64,000 nt of DNA from Coprococcus sp. OM04-5BH (GTDB lineage: Bacteria > Bacillota > Clostridia > Lachnospirales > Lachnospiraceae). The notes below the pieces were generated by a model. That model saw nothing but the letters and a program-made list of their open reading frames with translations. It searched no databases and had not been told where the DNA came from. The position numbers and the translations under genes are program-made. The stretch lies in NCBI RefSeq assembly GCF_003482105.1, contig NZ_QULM01000001.1:744001-808000 (forward strand). Reading direction: 5' to 3'. Positions 44,728 through 55,280 of the stretch are shown here, piece after piece; the stretch's first letter is position 1, and each line of letters opens with the position of its first letter.

Positions 44728-47700
44728 ATGAAGGCGATTGTAGAAGAATATGCCAGGGGCGAGTTCGAGGTCAAGAGACCTGAGGTAGAGATATCCGTGG
44801 CAAGACTGGCTCTTGAGGTAGAGACGGGAACCCTGTACAGGGGTTCATTCACAATTAAATCTGCAAATGACATGAATATAAAGCTTATGGTATTTGACAG
44901 CAGATACCTTATAGATTTCAAGAGTCATACCTTTGTGGGCAGGAAGAATGAGATTGCCTTTTCTTTTAATGCGGAAAATATTGAACCGGGAAAGACATTT
45001 GTGGGTAATATAAATGTGGTCTCAGACGGCGGTGAGTTCAGGATACCTTATAACATTGAGGTGGTTGAACCGATGATCACCGTGGGAGATAAGAAGATAA
45101 AGGATCTGTTCCAATTTGCTGCATTTGCAGAGGAGGCACCGGGCGAAGCCCTTACGGTGTTCCTTGATGATGACTTCAAGAGAGTGTTCTTAAAGGACAA
45201 GGACATGGAGGCAAGGGCATACCACAGCCTGAGAAAATGTGTGAACATGGAACAGGCTATGGAAGATTTCCTTGTGTACACCCATAAGAAGAGGGCACTT
45301 ACACTGCAGGCGGCAGAGAAGGAGATCCTTATCGAAATGCCAACTGAGCTTGTGAGAGCCAGTATCAATATAAGCAAGAATACCTGGGGATATGTGAAGG
45401 CTGCCGTAAGGAGCGACTGTGATTTCCTTATGCCGGAGATGAAGGAGATCGATCGTGACAGCTTCACAGGCAATAACTGTAAGCTCACATTCCTTATTAA
45501 CCCTGACAGGATCAAGGACGGAGTAAATACCGGCAATATCTACGTTGAGAATCCGTATCAGACCATCTGTATCAAGATAGGAATAAAGCTTCCGGATACA
45601 GAGAAGATTGCTCCGAAGGTCAGAGAGATGAACCTGATTGTGAAGAGGGATGAAGAGGCAATAGTCAGGGCATATATAGATTTCAGGACTGACAGGATAG
45701 ATTTGTCTAAGTACATAGATACCACCAAGATATGTCTTGTTGAACTTCTCAAGTTCAGACCCGAGATGAAGTTATACAGGCTGGGGCTGCTCCATATGAA
45801 CATCCTTGAGGGAAGGATCGAGTATGCAAAGCATGAGTTTGAGAGGATAGACAGTGAAAATCCCGAGAGAAAAGATGGAGATATGGAGAGGTGCTATTAC
45901 AGCTACCTTAAGGCACTGGTTACCAGGGATGAAACTGTCATTAAAGAGACTGCAGCTATGACCAGAGAGTGTTTCAGAAGCAACAGGGATAAATTGTTTT
46001 ACTTCTGGATACTTCTTTTTATAGATATAAGATACACAGAGGACAAATGGACTTTATATGAGGACATACAGACTCTGTACGATATGGGAATCAACAGTCC
46101 CATTATATATTTTGAGATATGTGACATGTTCAACAAGCAGCCTCTTATGTGCAAGCAGGCAGGGCTTCTTGAGATATCGGCCATAAGATGGGGCATGAGG
46201 CATGACTTTATTTCCGAAGATGTGTTGATGGAGTATATCAAGGCATGTGGAAGACTTAAGATTTTTGATGAACATGCATTTAAGCTCCTTGAGGAGATTT
46301 ATGAGGTTCATAGGTTCACTGAGGCTCTTAATGTAATCTGTGGTATCCTCATAAGAAATCACAGGTATGACATGGCATATCATGAGTATTACAGTAAGGC
46401 CTTAGAGGATAATCTTAAGTATATCGGGCTTAACGAGTGCTTCCTTAAGAGCATGGACAAGTCCAGATATGACCTTATACCTGAGGCGATACTCAGATAC
46501 TTCTTATACAAGAACACCCTTGATGAGAAGGAACTGGCATACCTTTACGCCAACATAATCATGAACAAGGAAGCAAATGGCAGTGTATATAATGAATATA
46601 CACCATCCATGACTGCCTTCATGGAGAAGATGATAGTTAAGGGAGAGGTGAGCGATGATCTCACAGTGATCTATGATGAGTTCTTAGAGCCTGAGACCGT
46701 CAGCGAAGAATTTGCCCCGACCCTGATAAATATAATATTCAGAAGAAAGTTTGTATGCAGGAATAAAAACATAAAGACAGTGATCGTAAGCCATGGGGAA
46801 CTTAAGGATGCCCAGGTGGTAAATGTTAAAAACGGTGAAGCCTATGTGGAGATTGTATCAAAGGATGTGGTGCTCACACTCCTTGACGGCAGGGGAGGCA
46901 GGTATGCCGGATCTGTGGGATACAGGCTTGAGAGGATCGTGGATGAGAAGAGCTATATGGATATCTGCAAGGAATATAATTTCAAGGATTACAGATATCT
47001 GTTATGTGCATACAACAACATTGACAGCTTTGATAATAAGGATTCAGAACATATAAATATTGCCAGAGACATAATTGCCTGTCCTGAGCTTTCAGACAAG
47101 ATCAAGCAGCAGGCTGTAAGACAGATGATCAGCTACTATCATGAGAATTATGATGGTGAGATACTGGCGAAATACATGCTTAAGCTGGATCTTGACTATG
47201 TTAAGCCTTATGACGCCACAGAGCTTACAGAGTATATGGTAGAGCTTGACCTTATGGACATGGCATTTGACATGGTGATGAGGTTCGGCTATATGGATGT
47301 GGCAGTGGAGCCGTTGGTGAAGCTTGCGGAGTATGGCATAGGCAGCAAGAAGTACGAGGATACCAGGGAGCTGATATCCATGTGCGTATATCTCTACAAG
47401 AGAGGCTACGCAACGAAGAACATTCTTTCTTTCCTTGGAAACAACTTCAACGGTTCCACCACGGACATGGCAGATCTCTTCAAGAGCGTAAGCAATACCT
47501 ACAGAGATATAGATATGCTGGCAGAGAATATCCTTGCCCAGAGTATGTTCGCAAATGGATATACGGAATCCATATATGATATATTTGATGTGTACTACAA
47601 GGGCAGGAGCAGAGGCATGGTCATAAAGGCCTTCCTCAGATATTGTGCCCACCAGTACCTTATAAAGGAACAGAAGATTCCTGCGAATGTCATGGAGTGC

Positions 47701-48294
47701 CTGTACTGTGAGATAGAGAAAATGAACATTACAGACGAGATATCCAGAATGGCACTGCTGTATTTCTTCAGCAATTGCGGAGGACATTACAACAGGGAGC
47801 AGAAGGAATGGATCAGAAAGAATGTGAAGGCATTTGTGAGTGCGGGAAAGATACTCCCGTTTTTCCGTGCCTTTGTAAGCTTCGTAACGCTGCCGGGAGA
47901 CACAGACTTCAAGACCTATATAATATTCAAGGGTGAGAAGGACATGTCGGTATGGATCAGCTACAGCTTCGGAAATGAAAGCGTTAATATGGCGAAGTAC
48001 AAATCCGAAAGGATGAACGAGATAATACCGGGAGTGTATGTTAAGGAAGTGGTTGTATTCCATGGGGAAAATCTCGTATATTCAATAGATTGTGATGAGA
48101 GCGGCAGAAGCTCCATAGTGGAGAGTGAAGCATTGAAGAATAAGCCACTCGACAAGGGAAGCAGCAACAGATTTGAGCTTATAAACCACATGCTCATAAG
48201 TCAGGAAACAAGAGATGACCAGGCCCTTATGGAGGCCATGGAGACATATCTTAACAATATACATTTCTTCGAGGAGAACCTGATCATATTGTAG
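44728..48294 (+). CDS. Very large solenoid protein, DUF5717-like
   Basis: A 1188-residue protein that resembles the Lachnospiraceae family I recall as DUF5717 (not verified). Residues 1-110 and about 190-300 read as two beta-sandwich-like domains (LYRGSFTIKSAN, TFVGNINVVSDGGEFRIPYNIEV). From about 310 to 1080 it is helical with many Tyr/Leu/Asp repeats, like a TPR or armadillo solenoid, and a final beta segment follows. There is no signal peptide or membrane helix, so it is probably cytoplasmic. It heads an operon with an Hsp70-like and a TPR protein. GGTTCAGGAG precedes the ATG. Confidence 0.8.
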   Translation: MKAIVEEYARGEFEVKRPEVEISVARLALEVETGTLYRGSFTIKSANDMNIKLMVFDSRYLIDFKSHTFVGRKNEIAFSFNAENIEPGKTFVGNINVVSDGGEFRIPYNIEVVEPMITVGDKKIKDLFQFAAFAEEAPGEALTVFLDDDFKRVFLKDKDMEARAYHSLRKCVNMEQAMEDFLVYTHKKRALTLQAAEKEILIEMPTELVRASINISKNTWGYVKAAVRSDCDFLMPEMKEIDRDSFTGNNCKLTFLINPDRIKDGVNTGNIYVENPYQTICIKIGIKLPDTEKIAPKVREMNLIVKRDEEAIVRAYIDFRTDRIDLSKYIDTTKICLVELLKFRPEMKLYRLGLLHMNILEGRIEYAKHEFERIDSENPERKDGDMERCYYSYLKALVTRDETVIKETAAMTRECFRSNRDKLFYFWILLFIDIRYTEDKWTLYEDIQTLYDMGINSPIIYFEICDMFNKQPLMCKQAGLLEISAIRWGMRHDFISEDVLMEYIKACGRLKIFDEHAFKLLEEIYEVHRFTEALNVICGILIRNHRYDMAYHEYYSKALEDNLKYIGLNECFLKSMDKSRYDLIPEAILRYFLYKNTLDEKELAYLYANIIMNKEANGSVYNEYTPSMTAFMEKMIVKGEVSDDLTVIYDEFLEPETVSEEFAPTLINIIFRRKFVCRNKNIKTVIVSHGELKDAQVVNVKNGEAYVEIVSKDVVLTLLDGRGGRYAGSVGYRLERIVDEKSYMDICKEYNFKDYRYLLCAYNNIDSFDNKDSEHINIARDIIACPELSDKIKQQAVRQMISYYHENYDGEILAKYMLKLDLDYVKPYDATELTEYMVELDLMDMAFDMVMRFGYMDVAVEPLVKLAEYGIGSKKYEDTRELISMCVYLYKRGYATKNILSFLGNNFNGSTTDMADLFKSVSNTYRDIDMLAENILAQSMFANGYTESIYDIFDVYYKGRSRGMVIKAFLRYCAHQYLIKEQKIPANVMECLYCEIEKMNITDEISRMALLYFFSNCGGHYNREQKEWIRKNVKAFVSAGKILPFFRAFVSFVTLPGDTDFKTYIIFKGEKDMSVWISYSFGNESVNMAKYKSERMNEIIPGVYVKEVVVFHGENLVYSIDCDESGRSSIVESEALKNKPLDKGSSNRFELINHMLISQETRDDQALMEAMETYLNNIHFFEENLIIL

Positions 48295-48367
48295 GCAATG
48301 TCACGAGACCATAAGGGTAGCATGGTACAGATATTTTAGCAAACAGAAATTTGCAGGAGATAGATAA

Positions 48368-49678
48368 ATGGCGGAATTTTCATTGTATCTCGGCATGGAT
48401 ATAGAGCCGGATCATACACAGCTTAGTTATTACAATATACAGAAGAGAGAACCTGAATCTGTAAGTGATACTGCAGATGAAGCTTCCTACCTCCTGCCTA
48501 ATACCCTGTATGTGGCAACAAAGACCGAACAGACAGAGGGGGAGGCCGACAGGAAATGGTATGTGGGAAGCCAGGCGGTGAGACGGGGTATAGACGGCTC
48601 AGGTATGCTGGTGGATGATATATACAACCGCGTCATGTTGAATGACGATGTATGGATAAATGACAAGAAATACAGAGCCAGGGATTTATTTGTCAAGATG
48701 GCAAGGCTCCATCTGGAGGAGTTCCTAAAGAGCTTTGATGAATATACCATTGAGAAGCTGGTGGTCACAGTTGCAGACACAGATCCTTATATAATAGATG
48801 CTTTAAGGAAACTGAGGATAGAACTTAAGCTTGATGAGGAACAGTTTGAGATACAGGGACACGAGAGAAGTGCTGTGTATTATATATTCCATCAGCCTGA
48901 GGTACTTAGAAACAACAGCGTGGCATTATTTGACTACAGTAAAAAAGGACTGTTCTACTATAGCTTAAGCCAGCAGAGAAACAGATCTCCGTACAGGATA
49001 GAGATAAGCGAGGCTGATTTCTCAGACAAGATGTCCGGGGATGGTCAGGCTGCTGACAAGGAGGATCTTGACGATCTCTTTTTAGAGGTGGTTAAGGAGA
49101 CTGTCACACTGGAGAACATTTCTTCTGTATACCTTACAGGTGTGGGCTTTGATGGTGACTGGATGGAGAGATCCACCAATTTCCTGTGCCAGGGCAGAAG
49201 AGTATTTGCCGGACAGAACATGTACGTGAAGGGCGCCTGCTACAGAGCATTTGCAGTACATGAGAAGAGAGATGTGCTGGACAATTACATCATCTGTTCA
49301 GATACGGTAGTGATGTATGACGTGGGTATCAACCTTATGGACAATGCCAATTCCCTGTATATCATCTCGGAAGCAGGCAGGGAATGGTTCAATACAAGAA
49401 ATAAGATCAGCATTTTCTTAGACGATACAGACAGACTTGATATAGTATTCAGAAATATGCTGACAGGAGATAAGACGGTCCAGAGTATGCAGATTGCAGG
49501 CCTGCCTAAGAGACCGCCGAAGACTACAAAGATATCACTTGAGGTGGAGTTTTATGACAGCGAAAGCGGAGCCATGATAATAAGGGATGAGGGCTTTGGT
49601 ATGCTCTATCCTACCACGAACAAGATATACAGGAAGGAATTCGATTTGCATGGGGAAGATAATAGTATGCAAGACTAA
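48368..49678 (+). CDS. Hsp70/actin-fold protein without nucleotide loops, DUF5716-like
   Basis: A 436-residue protein that resembles the family I recall as DUF5716 (not verified). The order of elements follows the Hsp70 nucleotide-binding domain: an N-terminal strand pair (LYLGMDIEPDHTQLSYYN), a P-N-T-L-Y-V segment and VGSQAVRRG, a middle strand pair (NSVALFDYSKKGLFYYSLSQ) where Hsp70 has DLGGGT, and SVYLTGVGFDGDWMERS where Hsp70 has a GGSTR loop. The glycine loops that bind phosphate are not conserved, so ATP binding is doubtful. The last 100 residues look like a beta-domain. GCAGGAG precedes the ATG. Confidence 0.75.
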   Translation: MAEFSLYLGMDIEPDHTQLSYYNIQKREPESVSDTADEASYLLPNTLYVATKTEQTEGEADRKWYVGSQAVRRGIDGSGMLVDDIYNRVMLNDDVWINDKKYRARDLFVKMARLHLEEFLKSFDEYTIEKLVVTVADTDPYIIDALRKLRIELKLDEEQFEIQGHERSAVYYIFHQPEVLRNNSVALFDYSKKGLFYYSLSQQRNRSPYRIEISEADFSDKMSGDGQAADKEDLDDLFLEVVKETVTLENISSVYLTGVGFDGDWMERSTNFLCQGRRVFAGQNMYVKGACYRAFAVHEKRDVLDNYIICSDTVVMYDVGINLMDNANSLYIISEAGREWFNTRNKISIFLDDTDRLDIVFRNMLTGDKTVQSMQIAGLPKRPPKTTKISLEVEFYDSESGAMIIRDEGFGMLYPTTNKIYRKEFDLHGEDNSMQD

Positions 49679-50486
49679 AACTGCAGATGATCCTTATATG
49701 TTCCTAAACACTAAGGTGTCGGTCTATTCCTATGAAGAGCTGTGTTACTATATATACAACAACATGGTGCTGATCGGCAGGGATGATGTAACGGAACGGC
49801 TTGCCATGTGGATAAGGAAGGAACTGGATATGCCGGAGCTTGCGGGAAGGCTTGAAAGTCTCATGGAGAAAGAAGCATTTACCCAGGATATTCTTATTGA
49901 AATAATCACCGCCGGCAATTATTATGGAACAGACGAGATACGTGCCTTCATGAAGGAGTGCCAGAAGATAAGGGGATATTCAAAGTACGAGCTTTTAAAG
50001 GTAAAGGCTGACGGCTACTGCCGTTATAAGCATTATATAAAGGCTGGAGCTATGTATGATGAGATAATAAAGAATTTTCCTGAGTCCCAGGGCACGGAGG
50101 TGTTCCTCGGAAATGTATATCACAACAAGGCTGTGGTGTTGTCCGGAAATCTCCAGAGGGAGGAGGCGAGACAGTGCTTCCTTAAGGCATATAAGCTTAA
50201 CCACAATGAGGAGTCACTGATAGAGTATCTTTATGTGACAGCCGTTACTGTGGATTCTGCCACATTAAAGAGGGAGATCAAGAGACATGGTATGCCGGAG
50301 AGCTTCTTCGATGATGTTATGATGGAGATCGCTGACTGCAAGGATGATGTGGCAGAGATGACCATATATAATAAAGTCCAGAAGGCGGTGTATAATAAGC
50401 TTCATGGAAATATTTCCGACTATGACAGACGAGTGGACAGCGTTCTTACGGAGCTTAAGGACGATTTCAGAAAACAGCTGGCATAG
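49650..50486 (+). CDS. TPR-like helical protein
   Basis: A 278-residue soluble protein. Residues 100-225 carry TPR-like helix pairs (YELLKVKADGYCRYKHYIKA, EIIKNFPESQG, NVYHNKAVVLSGNLQREEAR, CFLKAYKLNHNEESLIEY). The N-terminal 70 residues form a separate helical domain. It starts at ATG 49650 and overlaps the end of the previous gene by 29 nt, with AGGAAGG before the ATG. It is the third gene of the module with the solenoid and Hsp70-like proteins and likely binds one of them. Confidence 0.75.
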   Translation: MGKIIVCKTKTADDPYMFLNTKVSVYSYEELCYYIYNNMVLIGRDDVTERLAMWIRKELDMPELAGRLESLMEKEAFTQDILIEIITAGNYYGTDEIRAFMKECQKIRGYSKYELLKVKADGYCRYKHYIKAGAMYDEIIKNFPESQGTEVFLGNVYHNKAVVLSGNLQREEARQCFLKAYKLNHNEESLIEYLYVTAVTVDSATLKREIKRHGMPESFFDDVMMEIADCKDDVAEMTIYNKVQKAVYNKLHGNISDYDRRVDSVLTELKDDFRKQLA

Positions 50487-50539
50487 TGACAATTTGCAGA
50501 TATAGATTTATAATGCAATATGCATAAATATTAAAGAAG

Positions 50540-50610
50540 GTGTCACAGACATTATTATAAAGAAAAGCACGCCATAACTTCGTGAGCCGTGCCATTAGAT
50601 AGAAAGGATG
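50540..50610 (+). promoter_or_regulatory. Repeated leader element, copy C (before valS)
   Basis: A short TGTC-ACA-GACA hairpin, then GCACGCCATAACTTCGTGAG and CCGTGCCATTAG just before the ribosome binding site GAAAGG. GCACG can pair with CGTGC, or CACG with the earlier CGTG. Copies A and B are at 12549 and 24114. No T-box bulge sequence is present here. Confidence 0.55.
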
Positions 50611-50616
50611 CAGATT

Positions 50617-53256
50617 ATGAAAGAACTAGAAAAAACCTACAATCCGGCGGAGATTGAAGACAGACTGTACAGGAAATGGGAAGAGAAGAAGTATTTCCAT
50701 GCAGAGGTAGACAGGAGTAAGAAGCCATTTACAATAGTAATGCCACCTCCAAATGTAACAGGACAGCTTCACATGGGACACGCTCTTGACAATACAATGC
50801 AGGATATCCTCATCAGATTTAAGAGAATGCAGGGATACTCAGCATTGTGGCAGCCGGGAACCGATCATGCCGCAATAGCAACAGAGGTTAAGGTTACAGA
50901 GAAGCTTAAGGCCGAGGGAATAGATAAGAAGGAGATCGGACGTGAGGCATTCTTGAAGCATGCCTGGGCATGGAAGGAAGAGTACGGCAACCGTATCGTC
51001 AGCCAGCTTAAGAAGATGGGTTCATCCGCCGACTGGGATCGTGAGAGATTTACCATGGATGAGGGCTGCTCAAAGGCCGTTACAGAGGTGTTCTGTAATC
51101 TCTATGAGAAGGGCTATATCTACAAGGGTTCAAGGATCATAAACTGGTGTCCTGTATGTAAGACATCTATCTCAGACGCTGAGGTTATACATGAGGAGCA
51201 GGAAGGACATTTCTGGCATATCAACTATCCTGTAGTTGGAGAGCCGGGAAGATTCGTAGAGATTGCTACAACCCGTCCAGAGACACTTCTCGGTGATACA
51301 GCCGTAGCTGTAAATCCTGATGATGAGAGATATAAGGATATAGTAGGAAAGATGTTGGAGCTTCCTCTTACCGACAGACAGATTCCTGTTATTGCGGATC
51401 CGTATGTTGACAAGGAGTTCGGAACAGGCTGTGTTAAGATTACACCTGCCCACGACCCTAACGACTTCGAGGTAGGAAAGCGTCATAATCTTGAAGAGAT
51501 AAATATCTTGAATGATGATGCCACCATTAACGAGCTAGGTGGCAGATATGCCGGAATGGATCGTTATGAGGCAAGAAAGCAGATGGTTGCAGACCTTGAC
51601 GCTCTGGGACTTCTGGTTAAGGTTGTTCCGCACAGCCATAACGTAGGTACCCATGACAGATGTAAGACAACTGTTGAGCCAATGATCAAGCCTCAGTGGT
51701 TCGTACGTATGAAGGAAATGGGTGAGGCTGCCCTCAAGGTAGTTAAGACAGATGAGCTTTCATTTGTACCTGAGCAGTTTGACAAGACATATATCCACTG
51801 GCTGGAGAACATCAGAGACTGGTGTATATCAAGACAGCTCTGGTGGGGACACAGAATACCTGCATGGTACTGTGCAGACTGTGGTGCAACAACAGTAAGC
51901 AGACAGACACCTTGCAAGTGCAGCAAGTGCGGAAGTGCAAATATAACACAGGATGAGGATACCCTTGATACATGGTTCTCATCAGCATTATGGCCATTTT
52001 CAACTCTCGGCTGGCCTGACAAGACTCCTGAGTATGATTACTTCTATCCTACAAGTGTGCTTGTAACAGGATATGACATCATCTTCTTCTGGGTAATCCG
52101 TATGGTATTCTCAGCCCTGGAGCAGACAGGAAAGAGCCCATTCAAGCATGTGCTTATCCACGGCCTTGTCCGTGATGATCAGGGACGTAAGATGAGTAAA
52201 TCCCTTGGAAATGGTATCGACCCTCTTGAGGTTATCGACAAGTACGGTGCAGACGCACTCCGTCTCACACTTATCACAGGTAATGCACCCGGAAATGATA
52301 TGCGTTTCTACTGGGAGCGTGTTGAGAACTCAAGAAACTTTGCAAATAAGATATGGAACGCAACTCGTTTCATAATGATGAATATGGAGAAGGCAGACTT
52401 CTCACAGGTTAAGTTAAGCGACCTTACCATTGCAGACAGATGGATCCTTTCAAAGGTAAATGACCTTGCGGTAGCTGTAACAGAAAACCTTGACAAGTAC
52501 GAGCTCGGTATTGCTGTTCAGAAGGTATACGACTTCATCTGGGAGGAATTCTGTGACTGGTATATAGAGATGGTTAAGCCAAGACTCTACAATGATGATG
52601 ACACCACAAAGGCAGCAGCTCTCTGGACGCTCAAGACAGTCCTTATAAATGCGTTGAAGCTTCTGCACCCATACATGCCATTTATCACAGAGGAGATCTT
52701 CTGTAACATTCAGGATGAGGAGGAGTCTATCATGATCTCCAAGTGGCCTGAGTACAAGGAAGAGTGGAGCTTCAAGGCAGACGAGGAAGCTGTTGATACC
52801 ATCAAGGCAGCAGTCCGTGCCATCAGAAATCTCCGTACAGGAATGAATGTACCACCAAGCAAGAAGGCTTCGGTTTATGTAGTGTCAGAAAAGTCGGAGA
52901 TAAGAGACAGGTTCGAGGCTTCAAAGAACTTCTTCGCAACCCTTGGATATGCTAATGCTGTATATGTTCAGGAGGATAAGACAGGAATAGATGCAAATGC
53001 TGTATCAACAGTTATCCATGATGCAGTGCTTTACATTCCTCTTGCAGAGCTTGTTGATATCGACAAGGAGATCGAGAGACTCAAGGGCGAGGTTAAGAAG
53101 CTTGATGGCGAGATAAAGAGAGCTTCAGGCATGCTTGCAAATCCTAAGTTTGTTGACAAGGCACCTGCAGCAAAGGTTGAGGAAGAGAGAGCTAAGCTTG
53201 CAAAGTATACAGAGATGAAGAGCCAGGTAGAGGAGAGACTCTCACAGCTTATTTAA
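50617..53256 (+). CDS. valS: Valyl-tRNA synthetase
   Basis: An 879-residue class I synthetase charging tRNA-Val. [17 protein letters not shown] carries the HMGH signature, and [14 protein letters not shown] the KMSKS loop. A zinc-like segment, [17 protein letters not shown] plus CSKCGSA, sits in the connective region. The editing domain ([17 protein letters not shown]) is complete, and a coiled-coil C-terminus ([20 protein letters not shown]) is typical. ATG 50617 is 9 nt from AAAGG; the ATG at 50608 is adjacent to that site. Confidence 0.97.
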   Translation: MKELEKTYNPAEIEDRLYRKWEEKKYFHAEVDRSKKPFTIVMPPPNVTGQLHMGHALDNTMQDILIRFKRMQGYSALWQPGTDHAAIATEVKVTEKLKAEGIDKKEIGREAFLKHAWAWKEEYGNRIVSQLKKMGSSADWDRERFTMDEGCSKAVTEVFCNLYEKGYIYKGSRIINWCPVCKTSISDAEVIHEEQEGHFWHINYPVVGEPGRFVEIATTRPETLLGDTAVAVNPDDERYKDIVGKMLELPLTDRQIPVIADPYVDKEFGTGCVKITPAHDPNDFEVGKRHNLEEINILNDDATINELGGRYAGMDRYEARKQMVADLDALGLLVKVVPHSHNVGTHDRCKTTVEPMIKPQWFVRMKEMGEAALKVVKTDELSFVPEQFDKTYIHWLENIRDWCISRQLWWGHRIPAWYCADCGATTVSRQTPCKCSKCGSANITQDEDTLDTWFSSALWPFSTLGWPDKTPEYDYFYPTSVLVTGYDIIFFWVIRMVFSALEQTGKSPFKHVLIHGLVRDDQGRKMSKSLGNGIDPLEVIDKYGADALRLTLITGNAPGNDMRFYWERVENSRNFANKIWNATRFIMMNMEKADFSQVKLSDLTIADRWILSKVNDLAVAVTENLDKYELGIAVQKVYDFIWEEFCDWYIEMVKPRLYNDDDTTKAAALWTLKTVLINALKLLHPYMPFITEEIFCNIQDEEESIMISKWPEYKEEWSFKADEEAVDTIKAAVRAIRNLRTGMNVPPSKKASVYVVSEKSEIRDRFEASKNFFATLGYANAVYVQEDKTGIDANAVSTVIHDAVLYIPLAELVDIDKEIERLKGEVKKLDGEIKRASGMLANPKFVDKAPAAKVEEERAKLAKYTEMKSQVEERLSQLI

Positions 53257-53260
53257 GTTT

Positions 53261-53327
53261 ATTAAAATCACAGGAAACACGGACACTTTGACTTGCCATG
53301 TGAACACATTAAAATCGCAGGAAACAC
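53261..53327 (+). repeat. 20-bp direct repeat downstream of valS
   Basis: ATTAAAATCACAGGAAACAC (53261-53280) recurs at 53308-53327 with one difference, 27 nt after the first copy ends. Nothing else of note is in the 53257-53435 gap. Confidence 0.7.
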
Positions 53328-53435
53328 AGAGTGTTTGGGTTTAAGATGCAGGCACATTACATTTTTCCGGGAATATTATAATATCATGCACCCCGTATAA
53401 TAGGAAATCACGTTGACTGAGAGGTTCTTGATGTT

Positions 53436-53741
53436 ATGAGATTCAGAAATATTCCCATAAGGAACATCATATCAGAGGCCATGAATACAGGTGGTATCAT
53501 AATTGATGTTCGGACCAAAGCGGAATTTGATTCGGGGCATATACCTCTTGCCCTGAATGTTCCTTTAGATACAATAAAGTCAAAGAATTACAGGCTGCCG
53601 AAAAGCAAGACCCTGCTGGTGTATTGTATGCATGGAGGAAGCAGTGCTGTGGCTGCCAAGCGGTTATTTGATGACGGCTATGATGTTGTTAATGCCGTGG
53701 GCGGATTGAAGCAGTACAAGGGAGCACTCAGCAGATCGTAA
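53436..53741 (+). CDS. Rhodanese-like domain protein
   Basis: A 101-residue single rhodanese domain, which carries persulfide sulfur on a cysteine. IIIDVRTKAEFDSGHIPLALNVP is the CDC25/rhodanese start and YCMHGGSSAVAAKRLFDDGY holds the active Cys with a 6-residue loop. GGLKQYKG ends the domain. Cytoplasmic, no signal. Ribosome binding site GAGG. Neighbours give no clear sulfur pathway. Confidence 0.92.
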   Translation: MRFRNIPIRNIISEAMNTGGIIIDVRTKAEFDSGHIPLALNVPLDTIKSKNYRLPKSKTLLVYCMHGGSSAVAAKRLFDDGYDVVNAVGGLKQYKGALSRS

Positions 53742-53784
53742 AGTAATTATGCCAAAATTATTGCTGCAATGATCTTAAAATGCA

Positions 53785-53880
53785 AAGTATAAATTGCAGA
53801 GCTGTAATGACAATGGTTTAAATAGGGAAGTATAAATTGCGGAATTGTAATGACAATGGTTTAAAGAGTGAAGTATAAAA
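53785..53880 (+). repeat. 43-bp tandem repeat, 2.3 copies
   Basis: Copies start at 53785, 53828 and 53871, each beginning AAGTATAAA; the first two are about 85% alike and include TGTAATGACAATGGTTTAAA. They lie in the 53742-54050 gap before the methyltransferase gene, which holds no other feature. Confidence 0.75.
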
Positions 53881-54050
53881 TATAGAAATGTCATATATGA
53901 GATGTTCGGTATGTATAAGATCATGTGATATGACATTGATAAACAGATAAATTAAGAATCCGGGCTCTGTAATATATTCTCCGGTGTAGGGAAGGTGTGG
54001 AGCCTGGATTTAAGGTTTTATTTTAGAACTTGATCAGGAGTAAATACGGG

Positions 54051-55208
54051 ATGATAGATAATTTAGACAGAGTGGAGCTTATTGCTCCCTGCCATTTTGG
54101 TCTGGAGTCAGTACTGAAGAAGGAAATATTGGAGCTTGGATACGAGATCGTGTCTGTGGAGGACGGGCGTATTACATTTGCAGGAGATGTGGAAGCAATA
54201 GCCCGGGCAAATGTATTCATAAGGACCGCAGAGAGGATCATGCTTAAGTGCGGAAGCTTCAAGGCAACCACATTTGACGAGCTCTTTGAGGGGACGAAGG
54301 CGATACCTTGGGAGAATATACTTACCAGGGATGCGAAGTTCTGGGTTTCAAAGGCAACCTCCAACAAGAGTGCATTATTTTCACCATCAGATATCCAGTC
54401 CATTGTGAAGAAAGCAATGGTTGAGAGGATGAAGCAGACCTACCATGTGAACTGGTTCACAGAGGAGGGGGCGTCATATCCTGTCCGCGTATTTATCTTC
54501 AAGGACATAGTTACCCTGGCAATCGACACCTCGGGAATATCTCTGCACAAGAGAGGCTACAGAAGGCTGGTAGGTAAGGCACCGATCTCAGAGACTCTGG
54601 CGGCTGCTCTTATTATGCTGACACCGTGGCACAAGGACAGAGTGCTGGTGGATCCTTTCTGCGGAAGCGGAACATTTCCAATAGAGGCTGCCATGATCGG
54701 GGCAAATATCGCACCGGGAATGGACAGGGACTTCACCGCAGCGGAGTGGGTGAAGATCGGAAATAAAAAGATGTGGTATGAGACCATAGACGAGGCTCAT
54801 GACATGATAGATAATGACGTGAAGATGAATATCCAGGGCTACGATCTGGACGGCGACATAGTGAAGTGTGCCATGGAGAATGCCAGATGTGCAGGCGTGG
54901 ACAAGCATATTCATTTTCAGCAGAGGGATGTTAAGGATCTCAGCAATCCTAAGAAGTATGGCTTTGTAATGACCAATCCACCTTACGGTGAGAGACTTGA
55001 GGAGAAGGAAGCCCTTCCGGAGTTGTACAGAACCATTGGTGAAGCCTACAGAAATCTGGATAGCTGGTCAATGTTCCTGATCACCTCTTACAAGGATGCT
55101 GAGAAATATATAGGCAGAAAAGCCGACAAGAACAGGAAGATATACAACGGAATGATAAAGTCCTATTTCTATCAGTTTATGGGACCGAAGCCACCGAGAA
55201 GATCATGA
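54051..55208 (+). CDS. ypsC: THUMP-type 23S rRNA methyltransferase (RlmL N2-guanine type)
   Basis: A 385-residue SAM-dependent methyltransferase. The N-terminal THUMP domain (about 45-160) binds RNA. The catalytic domain has DPFCGSGTFPIEAAMIG as motif I, then GYDLDGDIVKCAMENAR and MTNPPYGERL, the N-P-P-Y motif of base-amino methyltransferases. It matches YpsC/RlmL-N. The start is ATG 54051; AGGAG lies 10 nt upstream, so the TTG at 54030 is less likely. Confidence 0.93.
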   Translation: MIDNLDRVELIAPCHFGLESVLKKEILELGYEIVSVEDGRITFAGDVEAIARANVFIRTAERIMLKCGSFKATTFDELFEGTKAIPWENILTRDAKFWVSKATSNKSALFSPSDIQSIVKKAMVERMKQTYHVNWFTEEGASYPVRVFIFKDIVTLAIDTSGISLHKRGYRRLVGKAPISETLAAALIMLTPWHKDRVLVDPFCGSGTFPIEAAMIGANIAPGMDRDFTAAEWVKIGNKKMWYETIDEAHDMIDNDVKMNIQGYDLDGDIVKCAMENARCAGVDKHIHFQQRDVKDLSNPKKYGFVMTNPPYGERLEEKEALPELYRTIGEAYRNLDSWSMFLITSYKDAEKYIGRKADKNRKIYNGMIKSYFYQFMGPKPPRRS

Positions 55209-55280
55209 CATGAAGAGACTTTGGCAATGGCTATATAGGTGAAGACGACATGTCATAAATTGACATTGTAGACAGCACCT

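Noticed and set aside
47092..48063. 323-codon minus-strand ORF inside the solenoid gene
   Set aside because: Antisense to the 1188-residue protein; its His/Tyr/Ile-rich composition mirrors the opposite strand and no promoter or ribosome binding site is visible.
50487..50616. T-box leader before valS
   Set aside because: The AGGGUGGNACCGCG-type bulge, a specifier stem and a terminator are all missing; the repeated leader element is there instead.
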